From: Pomacea canaliculata
Taxonomy: Eukaryota; Mollusca; Gastropoda; Architaenioglossa; Ampullariidae
Assembly: GCF_003073045.1 (NCBI RefSeq)
Contig: NC_037591.1
Location: forward strand, 43,751,091 to 43,815,090
DNA length: 64,000 bases
Reading direction: 5' to 3'
Each line of letters begins with the position of its first letter. The stretch's first letter is position 1. The notes beneath the pieces were generated by a model, which worked only from the letters and a program-made list of their open reading frames with translations, did not search any database and was not told where the DNA came from. Made by a program: the position numbers and the translations under genes. Shown piece by piece: positions 17,833-29,700 of this stretch.

Positions 17833-18018
17833 TAGATGACAGATGACATGCTGCCAGCTACTGTAGATGACAGTGACTGCTATATCAACTATTCTGCACT
17901 AGAGGTGACACAGCACAGGTGTCATGCCCCACTACAGATGACAGATGACATGCTGCCAGCTACCGTAGATGACAGTGACTGCACTAGAGATGACACGGCA
18001 CAGGTGTCATGCCTCACT
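17833..18018. repeat. Imperfect tandem duplication of about 85-100 bp
   Basis: Copy one begins at 17833 and copy two at about 17935. Both carry AGATGACAGATGACATGCTG and then GTAGATGACAGTGACTGC, with two mismatches in 48 bases. Both continue into CACTAGAG, GATGACAC-like sequence and CACAGGTGTCATGCC. Copy one has an extra piece of about 17 bases after GACTGC. Confidence 0.8.
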
Positions 18019-18724
18019 GACGTGGGTTTAACGGGCTTTGACCTTCTGTCCTGATGTTCAACACTTGTTTGACACTGAGCACAACTAATCTCATTAGCCC
18101 TAGAAACATCTGCAGCCGTTCAATTATTTTTATAAGATAATTTGAGCATAAAACAAAACTCAAAAAAAAGATTACAAATAACAATAAAGAACAAGCGGAC
18201 CAAGAAACGAAAGAAGAAAAAAAAAATCAAATTAAGGAACATAGACAAATGAAGAAAAAAAAAATAATAAAGAAGGGAATAAAAAAATCAATCTCCACGG
18301 ATGCAGGTGCTCAGTGAGAAAGGTGTCTATTGTAACAAAGGTAACAACTCTGTTAATGCAAACATATAAAGAAGCTAAGCCCTGTACAAGAGATTACGAT
18401 AAGGACGAAACCTTTCATGACAATCACAACACCTGTTTAAATTTGTTGAGGGCTTTAGACACTTGTGTTGCGAGTTGTCAGACCCTAAATTGACCTCCAC
18501 ATCTAGAGAACACGTGAGTGAATAGACAGAATTGGGTACAAGCTGTCAGACACCATAATAAAAGACAGCCCACCCCAAGTGGCTAAAGAGTAGTCAAGCC
18601 AGTCGGCCACCATGGTTACGTGTGACGGACAGAAAACATCCGAGTTTATTTTACACCTGGTGGGCGGGACTTACCTGCAAAAAACAGTCTCCCGACCTCG
18701 TCATGTGTAGACAGAGATAGCAGG

Positions 18725-18830
18725 GGGCTCAACTGGGGCGTGGTCACTGCTCGGGGGCGTGGTCACTGCTCAGAGGTGTGGTCACTGTTCAGGGGCGTGG
18801 TCACTGCTCACTGATGCGGTCACTGCTCTA
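18725..18830. repeat. Short minisatellite, about 19-20-bp unit, five copies
   Basis: Five consecutive variants of GGGGCGTGGTCACTGCTC. The last copies decay to TGATGCGGTCACTGCTC. It directly precedes a tRNA-like SINE head. Confidence 0.85.
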
Positions 18831-18833
18831 AGG

Positions 18834-18915
18834 AGTCGGACAGCCGAGTGGCTAGAGCGCAGGTGTCCGAACTGAGAGGCGTGCTGGTTCGATACCCGAG
18901 TAGCGCAGCTGGGTC
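18834..18915 (+). repeat. tRNA-derived SINE head (Ser/Leu-type)
   Basis: ACAGCCGAGTGGCTAGAGCG is a clear A box region of a Ser/Leu-like tRNA, and GGTTCGATACC (from 18886) is a good B box, about 45 bases apart. The 3' part (CCGAGTAGCGCAGC) does not close an acceptor stem with the start, so this looks like a SINE promoter region rather than a working tRNA gene. Confidence 0.6.
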
Positions 18916-20457
18916 GACTTACAGAGAAACAATTACAGACACGTGTTAACATTATCGCCATCTCGATCGCTGTTGTCAAGAGATCAACTAATAATTCCAT
19001 GTTTTCATGCATGTAGAACTGCATCACTGACATTCCATAACAAAAAATAACGAGAAAAACATGCATTTACACTCACATGTCGGTTTTACTGCAAAGTATC
19101 CTTCTCTTTGTGACCTCTGACTTGAAGTCTTGTACAACTTCAGAAGGCCCCCAGTCAGATTAAGTTTATGCTTTCAGGTCAGCCCCGCCCCCCGGGCAGA
19201 GTTTGTTCACGTGATTTAGAGTCTTACACAGGTTGTGTACGTCTCTCTAAAAGAAACTCTGAGCCTGGAGACAATGTGGGGCTCAGTAAGGTGCTGCCAG
19301 CTAAAGAGGCGGAGTTGGTGGTCAAGCACGTCCAAAAACCTTTAAAAGGCAACAAACAAACAAACAAACAAACAAACAAACAAATAAACAAACAAACAAG
19401 ACAAATAACGCCAAAACAACAGGATCATCAGCATCGGCCTCCAGGCGCCTGGAATCGCTGTCCACTCCCGCTCCAGCCGTCCAGTATTTTTGCCCTGCCC
19501 TCTGCTCGGTCCCTAGGATGACACGATCAGCAGTGAGTTGTAGTCTCTTAGGGCTCAGGGCAGGACACTGACATCTGTCACATAAAGAGTTGGCCACGTC
19601 ACACAAGATGTCGCTGCCAGTCCCTGATCAGTGGCATAATACCGAGAGTGGCATAGTAGCGGGGTGGCATAGTAGAGAGATTTGACTGTAGCAGCACATT
19701 CAAAGTATTCATAATACAGGGTAGAGGGTATGAAGCATGACTGTTGATAGATGTAACGTATGTGATGGACTGGTGGTGCACACTAAACGCTAAGCGGTGA
19801 GCAGGGGAACCATGGCAACAACCAACGGATTTTTACGCCATGAAAGAGTTGTGCGACATTTTGATGGCTTGTCTCCCTCCACATTCCACAAAAATATAAA
19901 TGAAGGACGCTTATTGGCCTTTTCCTTGTTGTTATGTTTTTATATTTTCGTGAAGTGGGAGAATAAATGATATTCAAATAAACAAGTCAGCCATGGATTA
20001 CAACTCGTTTAGCTCGGGATCTGTGAGGTGAGAAGGTTGAAGGGTCAGAGGCCAGCTCCTGCCGCTCACACTTCAACTTGATAAGATTTCCTGTCACCAG
20101 GCATCGGCAGATACAAGGCGAGAGCCATCATCCCCCTGGAGCACCAGGGTCGAGGGGCAGATGTCGTGTGAAGCCAAGTTTGCGCCCTCTCCTCAATCAT
20201 TGTCCTCCAGGCCATCTTGGCCACCGAGCCCTCCAATGGCGGCGGTGCGGGACGTCGTCAGCAGCTGGCGTTAACGAGCGATGCCACAGCGAGAGGCTGA
20301 GGGCCCATGTATGGCTTCTCGGGACAGTTCCGGCCCCAAGCCCCTGACAAGCACCACAGAATCTGTGCTCCGGGCGACAGACAGAAATATCTGATTTCAA
20401 CCTGAGACGATGTCTGTAAGAACAGACACAAGAACATGAGCCGTGGAGAAACAGCCG
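18916..20457. other. Intergenic; AAAC microsatellite at 19351-19399
   Basis: No gene is recognised. (AACA) runs occupy 19351-19399. Near 19640-19690 the sequence repeats GTGGCATAGTAG twice and ends in GAGAGATTTGACTGTA. That end looks like the terminus of a pogo/Tigger-type MITE; its partner end was not found. Confidence 0.5.
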
Positions 20458-20458
20458 A

Positions 20459-20545
20459 GAGGAGGAGGAGGAGGAGGAGGAGGAGGAGGAGGAGGAGGAG
20501 GAGGAGGAGGAGGAGGAGGAGGAGGAGGAGGAGGAGGAGGAGGAG
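20459..20545. repeat. (GGA)n microsatellite, about 29 units
   Basis: This is an uninterrupted GAG/GGA trinucleotide run. The poly-leucine frame on the minus strand (20258-20584) and other frames through it are artefacts of the repeat. Confidence 0.97.
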
Positions 20546-21337
20546 ATTCCTGTTAGATAGATACTGTGCTGTCTTTATCGCCACGAATTATTACAGTTAG
20601 ATAATGAATGCGCTGTATTTATCACCATTAACTAATACAGATAATGACTGCACTGTATTTATCACCATCAACAGATGCTTGTCATTTGCTTCTTACAAAC
20701 ACTCCGAGTAAGAATTTTAATTTTATGAGTTGGCAATGTTTTAATAAAGACAAGCGATCTCTCTCTCACACACAGACAGACAGACACACGCACGCACACG
20801 TGGGTTGCTAGGATACGCAGCTGAGCCAGTGAGAAGCAAACATTGTGTGTCCTGTCTTTATGTACAAACAACACAACATAACCTGTCGTCTCGCTCACAA
20901 TATTGTAAACGCTACTCGTACACAGGTGAAACATTCTGTACACACTTACAAAAGCAACACACAGGATGAAGTCAATTAATAATTCGTTTAATTTTTGAGA
21001 TGTCATCCATTGTATAGCTGAAGCTTCCATGTTATTACAGCTTGAAGATCTTGACTGCAATAAACTGTCAAAGTGTTTACATTAGCATCTCGCCATGGCA
21101 GCTTGTTTTAATGCCAGGTACCTAATCATCTTGTTTACCAATATTTCCAATGCTAATAAAGCAAAAGGTCGAAATATTGTGATTATTATGTGTTTTTCTT
21201 TCCAGTGGGATGCTGATCTGTGGAAGGGGAGGACACCTGCTCCAGGACCAGCTGAAACTATAATATCGCGGCCATCCCATAATTGTCTTGTGTCTATCGA
21301 CAATTTTGTCACTAGTCACTAGTGTCTTTTTTACAAT
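20546..21337. other. Intergenic region downstream of the kinin precursor gene
   Basis: No gene is seen. It contains an imperfect duplication of ATAATGAATGCGCTGTATTT / ATAATGACTGCACTGTATTT (20600-20660) and a CA/GA-rich patch near 20757-20800. Confidence 0.5.
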
Positions 21338-21343
21338 TTTATT
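21338..21343 (-). promoter_or_regulatory. Candidate polyadenylation signal of the kinin precursor
   Basis: AATAAA on the minus strand lies 240 bases after the stop codon of the precursor, a normal 3' UTR distance. Confidence 0.45.
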
Positions 21344-21582
21344 TCCTCAACAGATTCCTGAAATCTCGTGCCACATCTTTAAATAACGCAGTTTGTAAAC
21401 ACGTTTTTTTAAACTGTGGATCACAGTCGACATCATTATTCTGTCCATGAAGCGAGTGAAGTTAGTTGCCTACGAGCGGTCATCACGATGATTTAACAAC
21501 ATTTCATTGCTGAAGTAATCCCTCCTCCTGCCTGAAGCACTGGAGAGGGCGCTGCACGTCAGCATCTGGCAGTGCCACCCGA

Positions 21583-23001
21583 CTACTTGCCTCCCCAGGC
21601 GCTGAATCCTTGTCGTTTGGCGCTGAGCACGTGCCGTCCCGTGTCCTCGTGATCCACATCCAGCAGTGAAGACCTTTTGCCCGCCCAGGCACTGAAGGCA
21701 GCACGCAGCGCTCGGGTGTGCATTGCCACAGCTGATGTCTCCTCAAACTCTTTGTCCAGCTGCGGTCGTCTCAGGAAAGATGTCGATTCTTGAGAATTCC
21801 CCTGTGCGTCCCAGGAATGTCCTTCGTCTGATGCGCCCGCCGGCCGTCCCTGTCCCCACAACTGTCGCCAAGACCTCTTCCCGCCCCACGCGTTGAACGC
21901 TTGCCGCTTCTCCTTCAGGCTTAAAGCATCTTCATCAAAGCTCGACTGCTGGTGGTCTTCAGCGACACGTTGACTTTCATCATCTCCTTCATAACCAGCA
22001 TCACCAACACCGCCATTGTCAACATCCAGAGCTATTTGAAGCATGTCACGTGGGCCCACCCTGCTCCAGGAGTCCGAGCGCTTGCCACCCCACGCGCTGA
22101 AGCGACGCTTGTGACCTTGTGCACGTGCTGGCTTGTGCTTGTCCTTCGAGGCCATCACGCTTCGCTTGACGACCCCAACACGAGCCCTGCCTGCTTCTGA
22201 AGGGAGGAGGACACCCTTTGGGGACCAGGCTCCGAGAGCTAGTCTTTTCTCAAGCTGACCATCGTGACAGATGCCGAGGGCAGGTCTAGTTGTGGCGACC
22301 ACATCATCCTCAGACCTCTTGCCGCCCCAGGCACTGAATGCCGGTCTTTTTCCTCGGTTATCATCGACATCACCATCGTCACCGTCATCGCTGGTGCGCC
22401 GCCGTATAGCAGCTTCAGCGCGGTTGTGGAAATGTGGAGATCTTTTTCCAGCCCAGGCACTGAAGGCTTGTCGTTTTTCTGAGTGGGTTGGATGTCCGGA
22501 TACTTGGCCAGTCCAGGAAGTGAAGCCTGGCCATTTCTCTCTCGGCCTGGAGGGTGCAGATGGCTGCTGTGTCCAAGTCTTGGGCGCCAAGGGAAGTTCT
22601 TTGGCTGACCAACCCCATCTCCAGAAGTCGGGGTCAGCTTCATTCCCATGTACCCCAGGTGTCCCGTCCATGAGCTCTAAGCCTTCCGAAGCATCCCGAA
22701 GGTTTTCTACAGAATGGTGTCTGTGAGTATTTGAAGGGTAGACAGCGTTCATATCTGTGTGAATACTTGGACTGTGTACAGTGTTGATGTTCATGTCTAC
22801 TTCCTGGTCACTAGCCTTGTCCCCATCATCAGCCAGACCTCTACGGTCCTTAAAGGAATCATTCATGAAGTGGCTGATGTCGTCGGGCGACGACCTCCTG
22901 TCCTCAGCTGACACTCGCACGGCGTGGAGGAGGAGGCAGACCACAAGGGCACCAACGATCCAGCGCATGCGCAGTGGGGATGGAGAGGTCATTGTGGACA
23001 T
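21583..23001 (-). CDS. Kinin (leucokinin/lymnokinin)-type neuropeptide precursor
   Basis: A single 472-codon open frame with prohormone architecture. Residues 12-32 (MRWIVGALVVCLLLHAVRVSA) form a signal peptide; M1, M4 or M12 could start translation, and M12 gives the most compact signal. Six peptides are bounded by basic sites and followed by an amidation signal (GKR, or GK at the end): QAFSAWA (178-184), PAFSAWG (220-226), FSAWG (301-305, perhaps with R300), QAFNAWG (367-373), AAFSAWA (434-440, after RALR) and QGFSAWG (464-470, then GGK and stop). F-x-(A/S/P)-W-G-amide is the defining C-terminus of invertebrate kinins, which act on a G-protein-coupled receptor and control gut muscle and fluid secretion; in snails the related lymnokinin is known. 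Two decayed copies are visible: FTSWTGQ (160-166) and LALGAWSPKG (254-263). Spacers are long and acidic. A splice acceptor-like TCTTTTCAG on the minus strand, with the exon starting at about 23247, suggests a separate upstream 5' UTR exon. Three peptides begin with Q and could become pyroglutamate. The kinin assignment rests on this motif alone. Confidence 0.88.
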   Translation of the reverse strand: MSTMTSPSPLRMRWIVGALVVCLLLHAVRVSAEDRRSSPDDISHFMNDSFKDRRGLADDGDKASDQEVDMNINTVHSPSIHTDMNAVYPSNTHRHHSVENLRDASEGLELMDGTPGVHGNEADPDFWRWGWSAKELPLAPKTWTQQPSAPSRPREKWPGFTSWTGQVSGHPTHSEKRQAFSAWAGKRSPHFHNRAEAAIRRRTSDDGDDGDVDDNRGKRPAFSAWGGKRSEDDVVATTRPALGICHDGQLEKRLALGAWSPKGVLLPSEAGRARVGVVKRSVMASKDKHKPARAQGHKRRFSAWGGKRSDSWSRVGPRDMLQIALDVDNGGVGDAGYEGDDESQRVAEDHQQSSFDEDALSLKEKRQAFNAWGGKRSWRQLWGQGRPAGASDEGHSWDAQGNSQESTSFLRRPQLDKEFEETSAVAMHTRALRAAFSAWAGKRSSLLDVDHEDTGRHVLSAKRQGFSAWGGK

Positions 23002-23259
23002 GAGGTCAGCTGGCCGGCTGTGTGAAGGTTGTGATGTGTGTTGTACCCACAGGGTGCTAGGGGCTGTGCTCCCAGTCTGCTGGGCTCTGACTTCACTTGC
23101 ACCCAGACTTTGCGAGGGTTTGTGGTGTCAGCTCGGTCACAGTTTGCTGACTTCTGATTGGATGCTGAGGTCGCTGGGGGGCTTTTCTCAGTTCTCAGAT
23201 GGGGGAAAGGATCAAGGTTTCATTCACTCCCGCTTTTCAAACATTTCCTGAAAAGAGAT

Positions 23260-25042
23260 ATAAGCATGAAAAGCATTGACCTGACAATGGTAACTCAGTA
23301 TTTCTATTCATCTTTAATTGTTATTACTGTAACCAACGTGTTTATTCTTTATCTGTTTCTGAAAAGAAATTTGAACAGTATCATTAGAGACGACCCACTC
23401 CATCAGCTTTGCTTTACCATAATATTAAAAGCAGGGTGAGTGGTCAGTCGTGAGCAGTGCTGTGTCGAGTGAGTGTCGGGTGAGAACTTATCTAGACTTC
23501 ATGTGAAGAACATTTTTTGCTGCTTCCTTGGTTTCAGTGATTTCAGTTGGCTTGACTGAACCGAGTCAGACAATTTTTGTCGCTCGATTGTAATCCTACT
23601 TTTTTCGCTTGATTAAAGGGAGTGACATTATTTAACAAATCTGTTTTTCTTGGTTCTCAGCTACCATGGGTACAGGGTGCGGACCACCCCATGGATTTGC
23701 CGATGATGTTCAGAATTCACTTGTCTCAATGTGAAGCATGACTGAGCGGAGGTATAAAGTTAAACACCTCCCTTGAGTCCGGTCCCCATCTTCAAAAGTT
23801 TAAATTGCAATCTCCAAGCGATTTCTTCCTCAAATAATCTTTGCCGTGTTTTATGGCCTCGGCGGTACAAATTCAAATGGGTTTTTTGTTTGTTTGTTTG
23901 TTTGTTTGTTTGGTTTTGATTAATTTTTCCAATAAGTCGATGCTGTGGATTAGCTTGACAGCAGGCGACAGACATCAATGTGTTTGTCATCTGTATAGTC
24001 ACAGGCTTTATATGTCAGACACCAACAGGTATCAACTATCATGATTAGATTAGTTGTACGAGGACAGGTAGCCGGTCAACGTGTATGTCAGTGTCACAAC
24101 ACAGAGTTAATTTTATAGACATGAATTTTAATCTATTCTTTACTTACTTTATAAATACAGTACAAGCAAAATACAAACACCCACCTAACAACAAAAAAGG
24201 GTAAAACACACGGACAGCAAAACATTGAAAGTTGTTTTTGAATTTCACAAGGACATGGCTACTATATTTTTGCAATGAAAATAAATTTTTACGATTTTTT
24301 AAAGGATTTTTAAGGTCAAGAAGACATTTTTCTAGTTGTGCAGGTGTATGTGTAAAAACCTCACAGAAAATAAACCTGAAAAGGTAAGACAATCTGCAGA
24401 AAAAAAGATTGGGGTATATGTATACCCTGTCTTTGGAGAAGTGTAGGGCTTATTTGGGCAACTGTGGCAACTGTGGCAACTGTGGCAACTGTGGCAACTG
24501 CAACTTTTTTTCTCGACGTGTAAGTCACTTGACTGTCGGCATAATCAGAGCCACGTGGTCACCGTGATGAGTGAGGTGGTCACCAGCGATTCCAGTCACC
24601 ACCACATCTTACTGAGTACTTGTAGTAGTTGTTCGTCTAGCATTTCTGTCAATCACTTCTATCGTGACCGTCTGTTACTGGAGTTTATACACAAAGGCGG
24701 ATATAACGAACACCCGAAAAATTGAAAGCAGACTTACCAGCCAGGAAAACTACTATCCTCTACTTGTAAACGTCTGATATCAGGAGGCAGCTGTAGCAAC
24801 ACGTACAACAACAATATATTGACACACTTGTGTACAAGTAGACACATACACCACTCAGTCTGTCAATACATGTCACTCGCTGGTCTCACCATGCTTGTCA
24901 CGGGGCGGACATGTCACATTTCCACGAGAACTCCTTAAATTTGTCGGCAAGTCCTGGAACATTCCATGACACAATGGCAAACACCGGCAGGTCCGAGATG
25001 TTTGTAGGCGAGAAACTGTCGCTCGGAGTGTGTTGATGTTGG
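23260..25042. other. Intergenic region upstream of the kinin gene, with two short tandem runs
   Basis: No coding gene is recognised. (GTTT)n lies at 23887-23911. A 9-bp repeat GGCAACTGT, five copies, lies at 24457-24500. The part just after 23260 would contain the kinin promoter; no specific site could be assigned. Confidence 0.6.
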
Positions 25043-25297
25043 AGTTCTTCTGGCAGCTAGTGGCACTGTCAGTGTTCTGTCAGACAGTGGCAGTGTCAGT
25101 GTTGTGGCAGACAGTGGCACTGTCAGTGTTGTGGCACCTAGTGGCACTGTCAGTGTTGTGGCAGCTAGTGGCACTGTCAGTGTTGTGGCAGCTAGTGGCA
25201 CTGTCAGTGTTCTGTGAGACAGTGGCACTGTCAGTGTTGTGGCAGCTAGTGGCACTGTCAGGGTTCTGTCAGACAGTGGCACTGTCAGTGTTCTGAG
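25043..25297. repeat. Minisatellite, 27-bp unit, about nine copies
   Basis: The unit is GTGGCACTGTCAGTGTT followed by GTGGCAGCTA or CTGTCAGACA. Two unit types are mixed irregularly. Open frames through it on both strands are repeat by-products. Confidence 0.93.
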
Positions 25298-26454
25298 GTG
25301 AGGGTGGATATTGTTAAATGGTTGTTATGTATTTATGTCTTCATTCCATCCTTTATCACTTATGGATGTCACTGACATGAAGAACATTATTTCTCAGCGC
25401 AGTGTGGCCGCCATACCGTGGTCATCACAGGTGCGCAGGCTTGTGACAACAACATATCAACACATCCTCCACTGCCCCCGGAGCAAGGGTGGAAACTGCC
25501 AGCACCGTTGCCGTCAGTGGATCCACAGAGACCGAGAGCGTTAGAGTAGAAATGAAAGACAGGTAGACAGGTAGGCAAGGAGTGAGAGAAGACAGGCGAC
25601 GGTTAGTGCCCTCAGCAAAGCACCAAAGAACAAGAAAGAATTGTATTCAAGAGACAAACCTGTCCAAGTCTGTATTGTCCTGGCGCTTGTGGGCTGAAGA
25701 CTACCTGCACCACCTCAACACATGGCAGTGAAGTGCTCAGTGGTCAGTGTCCCTCTCGTGCAGCAGCACGTGTAGCAGGTTCAGTCCTTTATACCCCCTG
25801 GTAGTGGGGGCGCTGCTGGCTGCACTGGGCTCGCAGTCAGCACACGGCGCACCACAGCGGGCTGAGTCCTGGGCTCGCTCCCGTGTTGCACGTCAGGCCG
25901 GCCAGCGCCTGTCAGTGGGGTGGGGGAGGGGAAAGGGATGACCTCACGCGCCACGTGCCTCCGCCTGTTACTGCTGACGTCACAGTTGGTTGGTCAACTC
26001 TGACCAATGAAAAGCGTTGGCTGCTCCTCCTACCACCAGACTCGGTGTCAGTCCTGCCATCCCGTTACAAAGAAGGGCGGGGCCATCGAGGTGGGAAAAA
26101 GTCTGTAAGGAGGAACGGTCTGTCATTCTCAGAGCTGTCACTGGGTAGACGTACACTTACCAACAGTACAATGCTCATGGCAGTGTGTTTAGTTGTAAGC
26201 TTTTACTCAACTTCGGCAATACTTTTACACAATAATAGCTATATAAACACAGCATATCACCTATTTATACATTCTTTCTTTCCTATCAGGCTCTGGTTTG
26301 TACAGCACAAGTCAGAGAGCAAAGACAGAGCAAGGAAGGAGACAGGGAATTGTTAGGATGAGGAGTCAACGCAAGAGGGAGAAAGAAGGAAATCGAAAGG
26401 CAAGGGGAGGTAATGATTGACAGCGCCAACTCATCATGAGTGATACAGTTGATA
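25298..26454. other. Intergenic, partly GC-rich
   Basis: No gene is recognised. The stretch 25780-26100 is GC-rich and holds GGGGCGCTG and GGGCGGGGCC, so it may be a promoter-like CpG-containing patch, but no exon could be tied to it. Confidence 0.45.
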
Positions 26455-26789
26455 CAAAGGACTATGACACTATGTGAATGTACACAGTGAATGTACACAG
26501 CACTATGTCACAGTGCATGATGCAAGTTGATACAAAGGACTGTGTCACAGTGAATGTACACAGTGAATGTACACAGCACTATGTCACAGTGAATGTACAC
26601 AGCACTATGTCACAGTGAATGTACACAGCACTATGTCACAGTGAATGATGCAAGTTGATACAAAGGACTATGTCACAGTGAATGTACACAGCACTATGTC
26701 ACAGTGAATGTACACAGCACTATGTGACAGTAAATGTACACAACACTATGTCACAGTGAATGTACACAGCACTATGTCACAGTGAATGA
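26455..26789. repeat. Minisatellite, 26-bp unit with higher-order insertion
   Basis: The unit is CACAGTGAATGTACACAG followed by CACTATGT. Twice the array is interrupted by GATGCAAGTTGATACAAAGG ACT, giving a longer compound unit of about 130 bases. Confidence 0.92.
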
Positions 26790-29700
26790 TATCAGTAGAG
26801 TTCACATGATTATCTCGTTGTAAGGCTTCTATAAAAGTCATATCCACCCAGGTTAATTGTTGCACAGCGCTATCTCTCTAGAATTGTATTGATACAATTT
26901 AAAAAGAACACAGGGTGTAAAGTCATTCCACACATATATGTCTATAAATATATGTAAATACATGTATATATAAATATATAAATAGATATAGTATTTTGCC
27001 AGCTAAATGACCAAGTGTACGACTTTAAGTCTCTTCCTACCCACCAAATAAACCCAGAAATAACAATGTCCAGTCGAATGTGGACTTATTGACAGACTGT
27101 TTGCTGATGTCCAGAATACACTAACCTACTGGCACTGCCACCACAGAGGCCTCGTTGTCTGCCTACTCATTCCAGCATTTTATGCTTGACTTCTAGCGAT
27201 ACCCGGCTGATACCCGGCTTTGGCCGGGTGGATGTTTCCCGCGAACTCTCCCGACTGTAATTTTACTGTTGACTTTTTTGCCAACCCATTTCAGTCAACT
27301 TCTTCTTTCATTCAGTGATTATCTGCATGGGGTTGGTGCAGCGAAATAATGAAACACTTGCTGTAGTGTTGATGTCGCCTCACTAGCTTGTTGTGGTTAA
27401 CAGCTTTGTCGTCCTCGCTAATTCCTTCTTCGCTTTCTCTCTCTCTCTCTCGTGAACTCACGCGCTTTGACAGTTGATATGCTCGTCATGGATCAGTCTA
27501 AACGAGGGTTACACGAGCTGTGAAGGCTGCAACAACATCCGCCCACGCGATCTGTTTAGTGTTTGTGCAACAGGAGCTCCGTAGGGAGGGGGTGGATGAC
27601 GTCAGTTTAGAGCAGCCAGTGATGACGTGGACATGGAGGGCAGGGAGCGGGTCAGAGGTCAAATGACTGGGTGTCACGGCTGAGTACCTCGGCAGCCACA
27701 AGTGTTCAGTCTCTCGGAAACGAAGAAGGGTTGGAATGAGTAAAAAGAACGCTTACTGGACCAGAAATCTCTCGAGAAATAACGTAAATTCTCGCAACTT
27801 TCTGTGGGAGACTGAGCTTCATAAATCAAGTGACTCCTGTAGCAAAACTGAGGACCGAGAGAATGAAGAATCGACATCGAGATGTAAATCTGGGTTAATG
27901 GTGACGAAAGTTTGAGTGTTGCCAGGTCCTTCTGTGTGAATGTGTGAATGTGTGAAAGCTCAACTCTGTGTCCTAAGCTTCTCAAGGAAACACAATCAGA
28001 CGCTGCGTGCAAACACCTGAGGTTGGAGCAGCTTACAGAGTATCCCCTACACTTATCACAAACCAAACATGTTCAGGGAAACTGCCATCACATCTTGTCA
28101 TTCCCCAGACTGCGGGACGAGTGGAAAAAGAGAAAGAGCGATCTGCCCAGTGACCACCGTGGCGAGCGATTGACGGAGAGACAAAGAAAAAAAGAAAAGT
28201 GCGCCAAGTGCTCTTAGCCACAGAAGCGAGAGACGACAGTAATGGATTGTCGCCATTGAGTGAAAGAGCGGAAGAGACAGATGATACAATAACAATAAAC
28301 TTGCCGACAATCAGTGTAAAATTGAAGCTGGCGAAAAACCGGTGATTTGACGGTGTGGAGCCCACTTTCCCCTTTTCCCTTTTCTAGGTTTTTTTAAAAG
28401 CAGGCGTGGTCATCTGACAGGGGCTGCTTGCATGACGGACAGTTTTTCTTTCCCGTACATAAAAGAGCCCATAAATGTGAAAGAAGATGCTGATGTCACT
28501 GTTGTGGTTTTGACAGGACAAGTTTGGCCTACTATCTGACTAAATGTCGGTAATGTATAAATTGTAGATGTTACACTTACACTTGTAACTTATCACTTAC
28601 ACTTGTCACTCACACATTTTGTAATATCAGCTGTTCTCATGTGACATTGACCCCCAGTAATGTTTCCACTCTGTCCTTAGGACGATTATGAACTCTAACA
28701 GTTCCGCCATGTTACATTCCACAAAGGTCACGACTCACTGACCCCAGCTTTCCCACAGTTTTGTTAATTTACAAATTGATCTTCCTGAATGCAACGGCTA
28801 CATCTTTTGACAAGAGAGCTTGGAGCAAGCTGTGGAGGATTAACAAGGGTCACAATGTCAAAGACAAGAGCGTTTGGAGGATCAGCTTGGCTTTAGGACT
28901 TCAACCAGCAGCCGGTCCCGGCGCCACAACATGATGTCAACATCAACATTTCCGCTCCGACAGACCAGCTACTCAGGCAGAGCCCACAGGCCTGGCACCT
29001 CCTTGGCACACCATGCCTCATGTTCTTCAGCAACATGTTTTACAGACAAAGAGATAGTGTGTGTGTGAGAGAGAGAGACAGAGACAAACTCCTGCTTTAT
29101 TGCTGTTTCCTTTGTCGGCTCCTCATAAAAGCTCTGTAAATGTGGAGTTAATGCGGTCTAAGTAGACAGAATAGTCTACTCGAAGAATAGTAGACAGTCT
29201 TTTGTCAGGTTCCAGTGTGGGCTGCCATATGATGGTTGGCCTTCCCTTTTACTCGTCTTCCCTAGGGTTCGCAGTGCACGGCTGCCGACAGTCTGCTCAT
29301 GGGAGCCTTTGTCTCTCACTCACTCACAGTCTTGGCCGGCCCCTTACTTCTTGCTTCCACCCCTCACACCCTTCCTGGAATCCTGGCTGGGCCGACAGAC
29401 ATGATGTCTGCTGATAAAGGGTGTACCAATAAAGGGTGTACCAATGCAGGGTATCAGACAGACTTTATTCTCCTTCCTTCCTCCTACACTGATGCTAACT
29501 ACTCGCACCCTGTCCACCCGGTAACGATGGCCACGCTGTGGATGGTTAACACCAGAAGGGTCCTCCGGGTGGCTTAGCGAGACCCAACAAAGCAGGGAAC
29601 CGATTGTCAGTTTGGATAAGACTGTGCAAGCATCTATCAGTCTCTCATCATGCTGCCTTTGGCGAGCAGTCACGTGACCGCGCTAAATGACGGCCATATT

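Noticed and set aside
18834..18915. Functional tRNA-Ser or tRNA-Leu gene
   Set aside because: A and B boxes are good but the acceptor stem does not pair and no proper anticodon arm could be drawn, so it is listed as a SINE head.
19640..19690. Complete pogo-like MITE
   Set aside because: Only one end (GAGAGATTTGACTGTA) was found; no partner end or second TA-flanked terminus could be seen nearby.
20258..20584. Minus-strand frame with poly-leucine that looks like a membrane segment
   Set aside because: The leucines come from the (GGA)n microsatellite.
22239..22649. Other frames overlapping the kinin precursor on both strands
   Set aside because: They are shadows: only the 472-codon frame carries signal peptide, cleavage and amidation sites.
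26455..26789. CRISPR-like array of repeats and spacers
   Set aside because: Spacers are not unique, the repeat is a simple minisatellite, and the genome is clearly animal.
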